Positions 11,435 through 23,713 are shown, counted from the first letter of the stretch. The stretch: 64,000 nt of DNA from Ulota crispa (GCA_963920765.1 OY987245.1:19422727-19486726), one strand, 5' to 3'. The notes: a model not told the origin generated them from the letters alone. Program-made: numbers and translations.

Positions 11435-11794
11435 GGCCATCTCCACGGCACCCGCCAGCCCGCTTTTGGAGCGTCGGCCTGTCGGGGCGCAGAGACAACC
11501 AGCCCACACCTGGCGCCGGCAACGCTAGGCTGAAGGGGCGGCTTGGCAAGTTTCATACTTTAGCCCTGCCATATTCTTCCTGAATGGCAGCCTAGTAGGC
11601 AAAATGTAGGGCGGACTCACAAATACGATTTTGACACGTATTGCATGGAAGGGAGTGCAAGAATAAACGTTCCAAGAACTTGGGCGGGCCAATAGCCAAG
11701 CTCCGGCCCAGGTGGACTTCGGGAACCTCCTCACTGTCCTGTTCACCCTCCCACTCAGCTGCCTACCGAGCTGACGACCGGGGTGGAGATGTTC
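11435..11794. mobile_element. PIF/Harbinger-like MITE (family H), GC-rich copy
   Basis: Starts GGCCATCTCCACGGCACCC and ends GGGGTGGAGATGTTC, flanked by TTA at 11432-11434 and 11795-11797. At 360 bp it is far more GC-rich than its neighbours, as is usual for non-coding elements of this type in plants. Confidence 0.65.
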
Positions 11795-12058
11795 TTACAA
11801 ACTGCCGGCTTGAAATGCCGGTTCTGGCCTATGTGACCTGGCCTTGTGTGTGTGGGGGGTTCAACAAAGATCCCGCAAGGCGGTGGTGACTGGTGACAGG
11901 TGACAGTGGAGCACAACTCACAGGGGAACAGGATAGAAAGTAAGCTTACCTTAAGTTATCCAGCCCCAGGGACCGGCCCTATCTGCAGTAAAACCTGGCA
12001 TTCGCGAGCTGGGCCCTAGCTGCTGGGGGGAATGGTCATGTTTCAACCGGGGGCCCGA

Positions 12059-12565
12059 AGGTATGTACACCCATAAGCGTCAAACTAAGGGTTTTCAACA
12101 TGATGAGTATGAATAAACAGTTAGCAAATTACATAACATTGTTTACTTGGCCATATTCCCTCCCTTTCGCTAGAGGGATATTTGCCCCTGGATATCTAGG
12201 CTCCAGTTCAGTTAAAGATTTTCATTGGTATTGGTCCAAAGCTCACAAATGGTATTGGCTGCAAGGATCCTCATATTGGGGGAGCAAAAGGGAACTCCTC
12301 AGTGAAGGTTAACAATGTTATGTATAGGATCCTATTAAGAGTAGAAAAAGAATAAGTTAGCACTTTTGAATGTATTATTTGGATATTGTGAGAATAAGTT
12401 GTGAATTTTTAAAGAGCAAGTTGCCATTGCACCCATAACCACTTTTAAGATTTCATGTTCATATGTTGTACATCCTTATAAATACATCTATTCATTTCCA
12501 CAGATTTTCCAAGATTTCAAAGGTGACGGTTATGGGAACAGTGACGCTTATGGGTGTGCCTACCT
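12059..12565. mobile_element. Family D MITE, copy 2, carrying a nested family J element
   Basis: Right end GCTTATGGGTGTGCCTACCT is followed by TA; the left end is worn (AGGTATGTACACCC). Outside the insert at 12132-12322 it aligns along its length with the complete copy at 28528-28841, including GGATCCTATTA and TATTATTTGGATA. Confidence 0.65.
12132..12322. mobile_element. Family J MITE, copy 1 (TA TSD)
   Basis: Termini CATAACATTGTTTAC and GTTAACAATGTTATG are inverted repeats. The host sequence in the uninterrupted family D copy at 28.6 kb reads GCAAATTATAGGATCC; here it is split as GCAAATTA, insert, TATAGGATCC, which shows that TA was duplicated. A second copy lies at 39546-39740. Confidence 0.75.
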
Positions 12566-12572
12566 TAGACCC

Positions 12573-13085
12573 GGCTGGGGTTAGGTGGCATGCCATTTTG
12601 TGGGGTCAGGGTGAGAAATTTTAAAATTTTCAAAGAAAAAAGAAGGGTGAAAGTGATAATTTATTCCTTGTTTTGGTGTTGTTCAACTGTATTTTCTTCC
12701 AAGGTTTTAGGTTAAATCAAGAATTTTGAGTAATATTCCTTATTTCAAACACCTAATGGTAAATATTTAAATTCTTACATTTTTTGGCAAAGAAAAACTA
12801 GAGCTTTTCCACCCTAGTCCCACACTGACATATGTGTAGCAACTTGAGCTAATAAAATACGTACAAGTTTAGATGTTTATTGTCAAGAGATTAAATATGG
12901 AAATATGGAAATTTGGAATTCCTACTGAGATTCAAATACCCTAATTTGATATGGAAAAGCAAAGGAAAACAACATTGACCAACTCCAACATAAGAGACAG
13001 ATTATTACTTTTACCCGAGTTTGTAAAAAAAAGTTGAGATTTTCCTCCTTGACACCATAAAACGGCATGTCATCTAACCCCAGGT
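12573..13085. mobile_element. Fold-back element, family K, copy 2
   Basis: Inverted ends GGCTGGGGTTAGGTGGCATG and CATGTCATCTAACCCCAGG enclose AT-rich sequence that also matches the interior of the 9.5-kb copy in the GAGATTTT...CACCAT area. Confidence 0.5.
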
Positions 13086-13477
13086 TCTAGACCCTAGCCA
13101 TTGCCTACCACCCCAGCAGCTCTAGCTATAAGAGCTCACTGCTAGGGCCAGTTGCTGGAATCTTTGTTATGAGTCTTATCCACAACTTTCTAGATCCTTG
13201 TTGCGGTAAAAAGCAGCTATGCTGGGAAGAACCGGCATCTATCTAGAGTAGATAATGAATCGGTGGAAATTGCCATACAACTTATCCTATTCCCAAGAAA
13301 ACGAAGGAGGTTAGTCACTTGTAGTGGAATGGGGTTTTGAAGGCATCAGGTTTTTGCTTTTCCAAAGCTTTATGTATTGGGAAAATATTGAAATAGGTAT
13401 GACAAACCGCCATATATAAGAAATTAGGTATTTCATGTAAAGAACATCAAAGTAGCCTCACCAAATATCAAAATTAA
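13086..13477. other. Unassigned spacer
   Basis: No gene or repeat terminus recognised. A small inverted repeat AGCTCTAGCTATAAGAGCT lies near 13119-13137. Confidence 0.4.
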
Positions 13478-14452
13478 CCCCTGAAGGACCAAGGGTGATT
13501 TTTAAGAAAATATCTCAGAAATCATCAACTTTTAGTGCATTGCCCAAAATCAAAAATCAAATTTCCTTTTTTTGAATTTTGACCGTACAAAAGTGTGTTG
13601 AACAAATTAACCAATGTGTGCTAAAGATTTCAGCCCATTTGACCACGTGGATTGTAAGATTGTAACATTTAAAGTGAGATAAACAACTATTTTTCATTCC
13701 TGCAAAAAAAAGTCAGCATGGACTGAGCTTTCTCAGAGTAAACTTTTTGCTCTACACAAAAATGAGTTTTTTGACTATTCATAAGTATATAATGTTAGGT
13801 TTAGTCATGAAACTTTTGAGAAGCAAATATAGAATCTAACTTCTTCTAAATCACTTTGCAATGCCAAGAGGTTTAATGAATTGGCAATACACTAGTCATT
13901 TTTTCATGATTTCTTGTGCAATGAGAAGTATTTTATTTGAAATTTGAGTAGTAAACAGTTAAAGACAAACATTTGAAATATGTGAAAAAAGTTTCAAGAG
14001 TTTTGAATTTATGAATTGCAAGATAATAGGCTTGAAGTTAGAAGAAAATATTTCTTCTTGAAATTGCCCAAACATAGTTATCAAAGTTTGACTCCTCTTA
14101 GAATGTGATTTGAGAGCTCATTTATTATTTTTTGGCAATTGTATATCATATTTTATTAGCTACATACATACCAAACTTCAAAAGTTGATGAGAGCTTTAG
14201 CATAAGATTTTCCAAAGATGCCTAAAATGCCCAAGTTGTCAAAGTTCTTTTGGGTAGCATAACTTTTGAATTGGGCATCCAATTGGGGAAAAAATTACAT
14301 TTTCACTTGGAGAATATATATTTACACCTTGTGTATAAAAGTTTTAAGAATATCCAATAAAAATTAACTTCATATAACCTTACCCAAGTTCTCGAATGTT
14401 TGTTGAACGGACACTTGGTTAAGGCAACCTAAATGCACTCTTTGGTGTAGAA
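13478..14452. mobile_element. Degraded transposon tract: family E left end and family A right end
   Basis: TTAA (13474-13477) then CCCCTGAAGGACCAAGGG marks a family E left end; no matching right end was found. At 14423-14452, GGCAACCTAAATGCACTCTTTGGTGTAG is a family A terminus without its partner. Between them the sequence is AT-rich and without a recognisable gene. Confidence 0.45.
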
Positions 14453-16042
14453 GCTTTTCTAAACTTGGCCACATTGAGCAGTACCGTCCACGTCTTTCAA
14501 AGCAGACACTGTTTTCACCAAACGTTTTTTTAGTAGGAGTGGTGATGCATCACTAAAATGGAATGAAAATTTCTTTACCAATCTGTGTGCCGAGGTTACG
14601 TGATGTCCAAAAACTTTTACCCACTTGTTGATATCATTTTTCAAGATTGTTATAGAGGCTTACCAAGCAGGATCGCAAAACACTTCTGCAACTATACCAA
14701 AAGTGGGTTCTAGCACCGTAGCAATGCCTCATTTTTCAAGTTAGGGCTTATTCAAGTTTCTTTACATTCACTTTAAATGCAGCTTTTGTCACCACAAAGC
14801 CTCAAATCCTATTGTTGAGAGTCAATAGTCAATAAACACCAGTCTAAACTAAAATTGAAACACTTGAGTAGTCAAAATTTGATTTGATTTTAAAAATATC
14901 CTTTAATTGGACCTCTTCCTTTTTCAATGCTCCTTGTGTTTCATGAAAGCTGTGTCACTAAAATTATGTAATTAATCATTCAATCCAATGGCCCCATACC
15001 TCCCAAATTTTTTATATGAACAAAGTTGTGGATTCTCGACTCTTTCTACGGGGTAGGACTCTGCCCATTGGGTTTTGCAAGCAAGCTTTGTGCATATGCT
15101 CCCTTGTGTTTGCTAACAACGCTAGCATTTGTGTTAATTTCTCTTTAGGTTGTTTATTTTCACGTTCATGAATGTTGATTTAAGAAGCTGCAACTCAAAT
15201 GTGCAGTTTTTCAGACTCTTGCAACTCAAAAATGTGCAATTTTTCAAACTCTTGCCAAATGAGAATATGAGAACACTCTAGAATGTCATTTTTTGGTAAC
15301 CATGATCAACAAATCAATCTTATGATAGAGACTTTGGGGTAGATGTGATCTATATTATGATAGAATACAATTTTCAGTTGTGTCTATCTTGGTCAATCAT
15401 TTGGATGAAAACTACTTGGGTGAATAATCATTGTAATTGTTTTTGTAACTAAATTTTGTTTCACTATCTGGGATCAAGGGCATGGGAGATGGCATGGAGG
15501 ATGGCATGGGGGGATGGCAATACAACATGTAAGAAAGATTGCATGAGAAGATATGCCGCATCACATTGTCGGTACAACGGATATAGAAGACTTGTATAAT
15601 TTAAATGAACAAAGCATTTTTATTTTGTTGCTATGATTGAAGTATACTTGACACTAATAAAGTGGAAAAACACTTTTATCATGAGTTACAATGGGCGTGA
15701 AACACAACCGGTATATCAAGGTTCGTTCAAAACATGCGCCTTAGCCACAAAACTTGAAGTAAAGCTGCCAACACTAAATGGCAAAAAAAAAAAAGAAGCC
15801 TGCACCTTACAATCTAACAACCCCTTTGCTTCATTCTGCAAGATTCTCCAGAACGTTCCAGAACTTGTAACAAAAGCGTTATTGCAAAGGATTCTTCACA
15901 TTCCTGATCATCATCAACCTCATTTGTTGAAAGGGGGTGGTCGGAGAATGAAGTGCTCAGTTTCAGTGGGGTCTGAAGTTGATAGCTGTGATTTTTCCAG
16001 TTAAGGGGTGCGAAAATAATTGTTAATTACCAAACAAAAAAA
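14453..16042. other. Spacer with one unrecognised ORF
   Basis: The longest frame (15633-16004, 123 aa, plus) has no domain I recognise, no upstream splice or promoter support, and a Lys-run from an A-tract. GATGGCATGG repeats three times near 15486-15516. I see no RNA gene here. Confidence 0.4.
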
Positions 16043-16426
16043 GGGTCTTGATACTATCACCCCCTTTTTGATACTGCCACCCTTGTTTTACATCATTGTT
16101 CAAATTTTAGTTGTTTTTGGGGATATTTTTTTCTTTGAATTTAGACTTAAATATGTATCAAACCAAGTGATTTTTTGTTGATAATTTTCAAATTGGTAAA
16201 TTGCAATTTAAATTTTTGATAAAAAAGACAACACTCTATTATCTTTTCTTATCAAAATTTTAAATTACAGTTTATCATTTTGAAAAATACCAGCAAAAAA
16301 TCACTTGGTTTGATACATATTCAAGTCTAAATTTTAAAAAAACTGTTCCCAAAGACGACTAAGAATTGAACAATGGTGTAAAACAGGGGTGGCAATATCA
16401 AAAAGGGGGTGGCAATATCAGGACCC
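16043..16426. mobile_element. Fold-back MITE, family L
   Basis: Begins GGGTCTTGATACTATCACCC and ends in the complementary GGTGGCAATATCAGGACCC. The arms are about 175 bp and continue inward through ACTTGGTTTGATACATAT on both sides. The direct flanks do not show a clear duplication. Confidence 0.6.
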
Positions 16427-16486
16427 TGGTCCTAAAAAACGGTATTAGACAATGTAGCAAGTAAGCTTAGTGCAAAGCAAGGCAAA

Positions 16487-16685
16487 TTAGGAGAGAATGG
16501 ATACAGGGTCACGCAGAGTAGGCTTGGTGTCATCCGGTACCACCCTAAAAAGGGGTTTGCCAGAGCTTTCTACCCATTTCTCAGTATGAGCTTTCCACTC
16601 CCATCCCTTTTGGCCAGAGCTTGGAGGGACACGGACGTTGGGCAGAGCGTCACGCATGTTGTCTGACTCCATCTGCACTCAACTG
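16487..16685 (-). pseudogene. Orphan coding-like exon, unrecognised protein
   Basis: A minus-strand frame of about 60 residues ends in TAA at about 16487. It is GC-richer than its neighbours and its composition looks coding (for example GWEWKAHTEKW and RVVPDDTKPTLRDP). A CAG acceptor (TTGAGTGCAG) sits directly before the ATG near 16672, so this may be the last exon of a gene whose other exons I cannot place, or a gene fragment. A candidate upstream piece is a short hydrophobic ORF beginning MNGTAVVLATIVI at about 18672 on the same strand, but no splice path between them was established. Confidence 0.3.
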
Positions 16686-17127
16686 AAATTGCTCAGTCTT
16701 AACAATACATTCAAATAAGACAATTTTCCTAATATGCCATATTTTTTGGAATAAATATCCGAAGTCCAAAACCCTAAACCTTAGACCATCACACTTCCTA
16801 ATCTAACTCGATGTTATAATCAGCTGAAAGGACATGGAATTAAACAAACGTGTCAAAGGTTGAAGAAGTCTAAGATTTAGGGATTTTTACACTCTTGATG
16901 AGGAATGTTGACATACCTCCATATCACTCACAAAATTTTACAAGTTTGGCAAATGACCAATCAAACTCAATGAAAGTTTAAAAAGCTCTCCAAAAAGTCT
17001 GAGTTTACCTCCTAGTTCTTTACAGTTTATGCACACAACGAGCAACTGAATTTCAACTTATTTTGCTGCGAGTTTACAGGAATTGCTCATTCTATTTGCA
17101 ATCTCACATTTCAGACCACGTATAATA

Positions 17128-17170
17128 CTAAACCCTAACCTTAAACCCTAAAACTCTATAAACCCCTAAA
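17128..17170. repeat. Degenerate telomere-type repeats (CCCTAAA)
   Basis: ACTAAACCCTAACCTTAAAC and following CCCTAAAACTC and CCCCTAAACC units form a short imperfect CCCTAAA tract. A second similar tract lies at 47551-47632. Confidence 0.6.
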
Positions 17171-17508
17171 CCACATTGACAGTCACAAAACTCTAACGAT
17201 AACAGGTTAAGGAATTCACAACACTAGTAATTTAATTGTCACATCTCCAAAAACTGACGAACAAGCGCAACTAAAAGGTTCATCCTGTCTGTTTCTTATT
17301 GAAAGAGTTGCAGTACGGTAAATTTAAACCTAATTTCAATGCTTACCCTAAAGCGATCCCATATAAACTCTTATCTAAAACTTACACATTGTAAAGATAA
17401 CAGCTGATGAATTTGGGGTACACCTATAACGAACACCATAAAGATTCATAGTTGTTATATAAAATGTCCAAGAAGACGCATGTGAACCCACACTAAAATC
17501 GTCATTAA

Positions 17509-17787
17509 CCCTTCAACGTTCATACCCTCAAATGTAAAGATGACAAACATTTTTAGCTTTGTTGAAAGGACAACTTCATAGCAATGCCAAGCAAACTCTA
17601 TGATAGTATTTACAATTCCAACCCTATCAATGGATGCATTGGAATGGCTATTTTTGGGCATCAAACTTTGAAACTAATCTACTATCCACTTTCAGAGACT
17701 ATTTTTGATTTGCCAAGCGAACTTCCCACACTCAAGCTATGCATAAATGTACAAAAACCCAAATGTAGCGTACAAACCGTTAAAGGG
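17509..17787. mobile_element. Family E MITE (CCCTTCAACG type), TTAA flanks
   Basis: 279 bp with termini CCCTTCAACGTT and AACCGTTAAAGGG and TTAA at 17505-17508 and 17788-17791. Directly to its right, 17792-18000 (GCGTACCATTGTGACC to GGGACGTTTAAGG, then TTAA) resembles the elements at 9880 and 43283, so two family E copies abut. The 73-aa ORF 17584-17805 lies inside and is not recognisable. Confidence 0.65.
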
Positions 17788-18333
17788 TTAAGCGTACCAT
17801 TGTGACCAGTACAATATGAGGTATTTTTCTTGTGTTTGGAATGAATTTACACCATTGCTATATTTGAGATCAACAAAAAAAAGTTGGAATATAGATCAAT
17901 GTGGTCCTAGTGAGCTATTTGAGATCCCAAATTAAAACTTCTTGATGGTAGTAAATGCCAATTATACCCAACATATCTACTATGCCCATGGGACGTTTAA
18001 GGTTAAATACCTATCACAAAGTACAGTTCCATGATAGAAAGCATGTCCAAATGTTTATTGAGAGATCTTAAGCAATGTGCAAAGGAGATTTTGAGCTTCT
18101 TCAGCAAAAATCCTACAATTTTCATTTTCAACCAATTTTTTAGTGCATGCATTGGATATTGCCTATATAATAGAAGATTTTCATTATATAATTACACGGT
18201 AATTAGAAAATTTTCAAAAATTTAGTCAGTTTTTAGCCAATTCCTCTATAATTAAATAGATGTTTTTCACATTTCATTCAATTGACTTTCTATTGTTTTT
18301 TGGCTTTCCCCATTCATTGATTATAAGGTATGA

Positions 18334-18557
18334 AGGTAGGAGCACCTAATATCAACACTACACCAAATAACGTCACTCTTTACTCAAGGAGGTCATTCTA
18401 GAACTTGAATCTAAGTAAAGCATAAATAGCTTATTGATGTTGACCAAAATGATAAGCTATCTATAATGTACCTAGATTGAAGTTCTAAAATGACCACCTA
18501 GCGTAGAGAGTGACGCCACGCCATTATGTATGCTGTTGGTATTGGGTGCTCCTACCT
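18334..18557. mobile_element. Family D MITE, copy 3
   Basis: Starts AGGTAGGAGCACCTAAT and ends ATTGGGTGCTCCTACCT, followed by TA. The interior carries a mirrored pair around AGCTTATTGATGTTGACC. The left flank (TGA) no longer shows TA. Confidence 0.6.
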
Positions 18558-19064
18558 TAACTCTTAGCACAGCTAAAGACCAGAGACGCCACACAAGCAA
18601 GGAATTCAAGCAAAGAAAGAAAACAACATTGCAATAACTATCGTCGCAAGTACAACAGCAGTACCATTCATTTTATGAGGTTGATGCGAAGGACTCTGAG
18701 ATCAACCTAACCCTAAAATCGCTACAAACTTGATCTGAAGAAGAAACACTGGCTTTAAAATGTCCCACTGCCATTAGTTCGGATGACGTATGGAAGAGCT
18801 TCGGAGAAGAAGAAACGAGAGCAAAGTGCAAAATCAGGAAAGCCGAGGTGCCGTACCTGCAAAGGCTGTTGTGTATGCACGAAAACTCAAGGTTTTGCTG
18901 CTTTGCCTCCGATCTGCCATCCAAAGCTCTCCCATTTTCTTTGCCTTGAGGAATGTCTTGCTCGGGAGCTTGCGTTAGGGTTTAGGGTACAATATCCGGA
19001 TGGCACAGGAAAACCAGCGAGTATCAACTTGGATTGATACCCGTTGACTTGGACTGAAACTAAA

Positions 19065-19444
19065 GGGAGCGAATAGGCGGACACCCCCAATTGCTACGCG
19101 GACACCCCATAGTCAAATTTATCAAATTTGAGATTATTTTTACCCTGAAATATGAAATAAAATCAAAGCAATATTTTAGTGTACATTTGTGTTTACAAGC
19201 GTTGCAAACAAACAACATATTTGTCTCATTTGTGATATTGTTAGGAGTACAATTAGTTGCTCCCTTCATTTATTGGTTTGACTCATGATCATTTCACAAA
19301 TGAGACAAATTTGCTGTGTATTTGCAACGCTTGTAGACACAGATGTACACTAAAGTATTGCTTTGATTTTATTTCATATTTCAGTGTAATAATAATCTCA
19401 AATTTAATAAATTTGGCTATGGGGGTGTCCACCTAGTCGCTCCC
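19065..19444. mobile_element. Fold-back MITE, family M
   Basis: Starts GGGAGCGAATAGGCGGACAC and ends GTGTCCACCTAGTCGCTCCC. Arms of about 180 bp mirror each other, for example ACAAGCGTTGCAAA against TTTGCAACGCTTGT. A 20-bp direct repeat CTTGGATTGATACCCGTTGA occurs outside both ends (about 19027-19046 and 19454-19474), longer than any normal TSD. Confidence 0.65.
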
Positions 19445-19515
19445 ATATTAAATGACTTGGATTGATACCCGTTGATCGGGTTCTGTTTACTTCAAAGTCA
19501 TGTTAGGCATCCTTA

Positions 19516-20226
19516 GGGCATCTCCACCGGTGGCTTAACCCATTAACATTTGTGGTCAATTTTGGGGTGGGCAATCCTTTGTATGGCCATTTGGGGCAAA
19601 TTTTAAAACTATTGAATACAGATGTCTATCATAGATTTGATTGTATAGATGGAAGTATCTTGCAGGGTTTTGTGTTATGCATCATGAATTATGCTCACTC
19701 TTTAGTTGTTATGGCCATCTTTTTACATTTATTGGTGTATTTTTAGCCGGTACTCTTTTAGTTTTTTCAATCCTCTAGCCACATGCCACCTCAGATTGGC
19801 CTCGTTATTGTCCTAAACTCTTCACTTTCCAATTCCCTAGACCTGTCCCCTTTGCCACATCATCAAATTCCTTAACATGCTCTCTCTACAAACTGAAAAG
19901 AGTCAAAATCGACCAAGAAATGGTTGACTAGACGTTAATGGGTTAAACATGCTCAAAGTGGATGAAAAGTGTTGTGGTTCCTCTCAAAACCCTTTCAAGA
20001 TAATTTGTCCTACCATGTCTAGCAAGGGTCCTTCAAGACATTGTTCATCTTAAGTTTAGTGAACTTTATCCTCTACTTTCCTTAATAAGTGATTGACTAA
20101 TTATTTATGAGGCGTGTTGAAGTGCAAGGCCACCTTTTTGAAGAGCATGGGTGGAGATCAAGGGACTTGAGAGCCGGCCATAATAGATAGAAAACTTTGA
20201 AAGAGCCCAAACCGGTGGAAATGCTC
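19516..20226. mobile_element. PIF/Harbinger-like MITE (family H) carrying a nested TTAA element
   Basis: Left end GGGCATCTCCACCGGTGG and right end AACCGGTGGAAATGCTC are inverted repeats, with TTA at 19513-19515 and 20227-20229. Another H-type end, GGGTATCTCCACCGG, starts at once at 20230, again sharing the TTA. A family E element is nested at 19539-19942. Confidence 0.65.
19539..19942. mobile_element. Family E MITE nested in family H (TTAA flanks)
   Basis: Termini CCCATTAACATTTG and AGACGTTAATGGG with TTAA at 19535-19538 and 19943-19946; 404 bp. The ORF at 19552-19746 lies inside it and is not recognisable. Confidence 0.65.
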
Positions 20227-20587
20227 TTAGGGTATCTCCACCGGACCTCAAATGCTTCATCATTGGGAAGCATAATGTTTTTAGTGTTGATCACATGTTT
20301 TCCCCTCTTGTCCAACTAGGTACATTAACGTTCAGCAAATGATAAATTTCCTTACTTGCAAAAACAAATGGATTTTTCATCATTCATTTATTCAACCTAC
20401 CAATTGTGAAAAGAAAGGTAGAATCTTGAGGAGTTGCTATGCATAAGAAAACTGCAATTTTTATTGTTCCAAAGAGAATACTGTGGCAGAACCATGTATT
20501 ACTTGCTCCCTTTCTATCCAAAAGTCCTCCGAAGCAAGTGTTTTGCAGCACAAGAGCAAATGCTTTGATACGTGGCCTTTTGGTATA

Positions 20588-20830
20588 AGGTAGAAGCACC
20601 CATAAGCGTGATTTTAAAGATTTTGGAGTAGGAAAATCAATAGATGAACTTCAAAAAAAAAGTTAATTAAGCAAGAGGAAACCAAAAATATTGGCATTAA
20701 TTTAAAAGATCTAAGTGCAAGCATTTGTTCATGCAGATTTTTTAAAGTTCAAAATCATTGAAAATGTATAGTTGCGTGTAGGAGATGCTAAAAAAGATGC
20801 TTACTAAAGTCTTCATTGTGCTCATGTGCT
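20588..20830. mobile_element. Family D MITE, truncated copy
   Basis: TA then AGGTAGAAGCACCCATAAGC begins an inverted copy of the 7.4-kb family D element, including TTTTGGAGTAGG and the CAAGCATTTGTTCA region. Homology fades near 20830 and no right terminus was found; the boundary is approximate. Confidence 0.5.
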
Positions 20831-21679
20831 TAGAAAACTAACTTAAATAGTTACTTAAATAGTAAGATGGAGCACTCATAACTGTCATGAAAGACAACAA
20901 AGTATCATACTTGAGGTACTTAAATGGTGAGTTCACCTCCTTGATTTATTTACTCATGGTATTGCAAAACTATGTAGTGCGGTGAGGCTTTATACCTTTG
21001 GTTGAGGCTGTGGCAGTAATACCATCACAAGTCCTCCCATGGAATTTGGGATTTTCATGATATTTCTAAAGTAATATGCAAACATCCAACTTTGATGACT
21101 ATGGACCATAGGGGATGAAGTTTTTATTCACATGGAAACAGTTTGAAATTTCAAAGATTCCTCAATCAAGTTCGACGTGTTTCTTATCTTTGGCCTCAAT
21201 TCTAACAAACACACAAAACAATGAGTAAATTTAGTTGAGACTTTGTTCACTAAAAAAAATAGTTTTGATTTGCCTTCCTAATTTAAAAAATAGGATGTTG
21301 ATTTTTGGAAGTATTTTTATTTAATTTTGAAAAAATCATAAAATATTGTACATTGAAACTAAGACTTCTTTTTGTTACAAAAATTTGCCTTCAGCATCCT
21401 TACGAGCATAGTAATAAGTGATTACAATGTGAGAGGCTTTGTCTCTATCACACTGAATTGCTTTTCAAGTAAACCACCAACTTGGACTTCCTCAAGGTAA
21501 CTTCTTCAAATGCAACACCCCCTTCCTTGATGTCTAAAGCCGAAGAATATGGAAAATTTGTGATTTCAATTGGTAAGAGGAGAAGTATGTTAATCACTCT
21601 TGTTGAAATAAGGGAATTGTAAAGGACTTGCTACTATTATTCATCGGTATAATCTTCAAATGCTCATTGAAGCACTTAA
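20831..21679. other. Unassigned spacer
   Basis: AT-rich sequence with no recognised gene or repeat end. Confidence 0.4.
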
Positions 21680-22598
21680 CCCCTAAATCCCTGGGGCCTT
21701 TATTTTGTCAAAAGACATTCAAAATTGCCATTTTTATTGTAAAGAGTAAAAAAATTTGAAAATTGGCCCTTTTGCATATCTGACCGTAGGATTTTGTACT
21801 AAACTAATATAAGAATGTGCAATTCAAAAACTTTGACCGCATAGATTGCAAGATATTTGTATTCAAAATGTAAAAAACATACTTTTTTGCACCTTGCATG
21901 ATTAGACTATTTGACTTTGAACTTTTTAAACTTAAAATTTTTGCACCACAGAGTTTTGAGGTTTATTTTTTTAAGGTGGAAAATTGAGTTGAGAATCTTC
22001 AGAAAAAAATGAAAACTAAAAATACTTATTTTTCATTCTTAAAAAAAACATTAGGTAGAAGAAGGTATGAGATTGTACAAAAACTTAAATTGTTTATAAC
22101 CTTGCAATGGAATTGAAACTCAATAATCCCAATCGTGAGATTGTTCTAGCAAGCAAATTTCACCCTTTCCAACATTTTTTTTTTGAAAAAATGTTAAACT
22201 TGCATTCAAAAATGAAGTTTATAAGTTATTTTTTCAAGAAGATGCTTGAACTGCCCGAAAAACAAGATTGTACATAACTTTCTTATAAATAGTCCAAATG
22301 GAATGGGTCAAAGCTCCAAATGTAGACAAAACTATAACCTAAGAGGAAAAAAAACAAAAATAAAATAAATTCAAGTTTTTGTAAATTTTTTTTGCTGCCC
22401 AATTTGCATAAATTTTTGCTTATTTAGGCATAACTTTTGCTTTTGGGCATTTATTGAAATAAAAATTACATCCTCCAAAAGCTAATGTGTTTTCCTATCT
22501 TCAAATAAAGTTTCAAAAAATAAAAACAAAAATTGAGACTGTCGATACTTGCCCAAAATCCCATTTGTCCCCCAAGGGGACACTCGGGGATTTAGGGG
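21680..22598. mobile_element. Family E MITE, ~920-bp copy
   Basis: TTAA (21676-21679) precedes CCCCTAAATCCCTGGGG. The right end reads CACTCGGGGATTTAGGGG and is followed by ACCA where TTAA is expected, so the right target copy is mutated. The interior shares CCCAAAATCCCATTTGTCCC with copies at 6.5 and 63.8 kb. No transposase frame exists. Confidence 0.7.
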
Positions 22599-23138
22599 AC
22601 CAACCCGCAAAGTGTAAGAACCAGAGGTTTCAATAAACTCGAGATCATCATTTGTAAGCTACATTAAATTAATACATTTAACCCACACTATTGCTTATTA
22701 AACATAATATATGGCTCAATGGTGCAAGGCTTTTATATCCTAAAACCATAGACAGTTTCTTGAAGAAAATCATGTTGTGATTTTATTGCATGTACATATG
22801 CATGTGTACACATATACGTATACATATACATATCTAATATATGTGCATTCTAATTGGTTGAGAGAGTGTGGTGCAACTGCAAGTGACTTGTTGTTAATGT
22901 TGGTGAAGTGGCTCAATTTAATTAGTTAAAAAAAAGTGTTGTGATGTAACTTCCAATGATCTGTAACACTTTATTGTTAGCCACCACATGAGAGAGGGGT
23001 ACATGCATAAAGTGATTTACATTGAGTCTTTTTAGCAAAAAATCAACAAAGGAGAGGGGCACGTGTAAAGTGGTTTACACCAAATCCTTCTAACAGAGGA
23101 CCAATAGGGGAAAGAGGGATACATGCATAAAATGACTT
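22599..23138. other. Unassigned spacer with repeated GAGAGGGG motifs
   Basis: A related 60-70 bp segment (AGAGGGGTACATGCATAAAG...) occurs three times in tandem at about 22989-23150. A CATATG/TATACA-rich stretch lies at 22793-22845. No gene was seen. Confidence 0.5.
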
Positions 23139-23297
23139 ACACTATAAAACTTTACTTTGAATCAATTTGTTGCTTTCCTTGATATAATGGGTACCTAAAC
23201 TCGTATACAAATCAAAATGAAAGCTTTCAAATAAACTTGACCTGATTAATAATTCACTTTGGAGGTTACACTTTTGAAAGCAACACTAAATCTAATA

Positions 23298-23610
23298 AAG
23301 TAGCAACACCCATAACCATCATTGTACCCATAACCATCACCTCTAAAATCTTGGAAAACATGTGGAAGTGAATAGATGCAATTACAAGGATGTACAACAT
23401 GTGAAAATGAAACCTTAATGTTGGTATTAGGTGTAAATGCAATGGGCTCTTTAAAATTCACAACTTATTCTCCTAGTATCCAAATAATACATTTATAAGT
23501 GCAAACTCATCATTTTTCTCTTGCTAATAGGATCCTATAATTTGCTAGATGTTTATTAATAATCATCATGTTCAAAACCCTTAATTTGAAGGTTATGAGT
23601 GCTTCTACCT
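23298..23610. mobile_element. Family D MITE, copy between the duplicated units
   Basis: Left end AAGTAGCAACACCCATAACC and right end GGTTATGAGTGCTTCTACCT, with TA on both sides. The interior is an inverted match to the copy at 28528-28841 (GGATCCTATAATTTGC, TTCACAACTTATTCTC). Confidence 0.65.
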
Positions 23611-23713
23611 TACACTATAAGACTGTATGTTGAATCAAATTGTTGCTTTTGTTGGTACGACGGGTACCTAAACTCATATACAAATAAAAATATAAACTTT
23701 CAAATAAACTTAA

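Noticed and set aside
15633..16004. 123-aa plus-strand ORF
   Set aside because: No recognised domain or splice context; Lys-run from an A-tract; likely chance.
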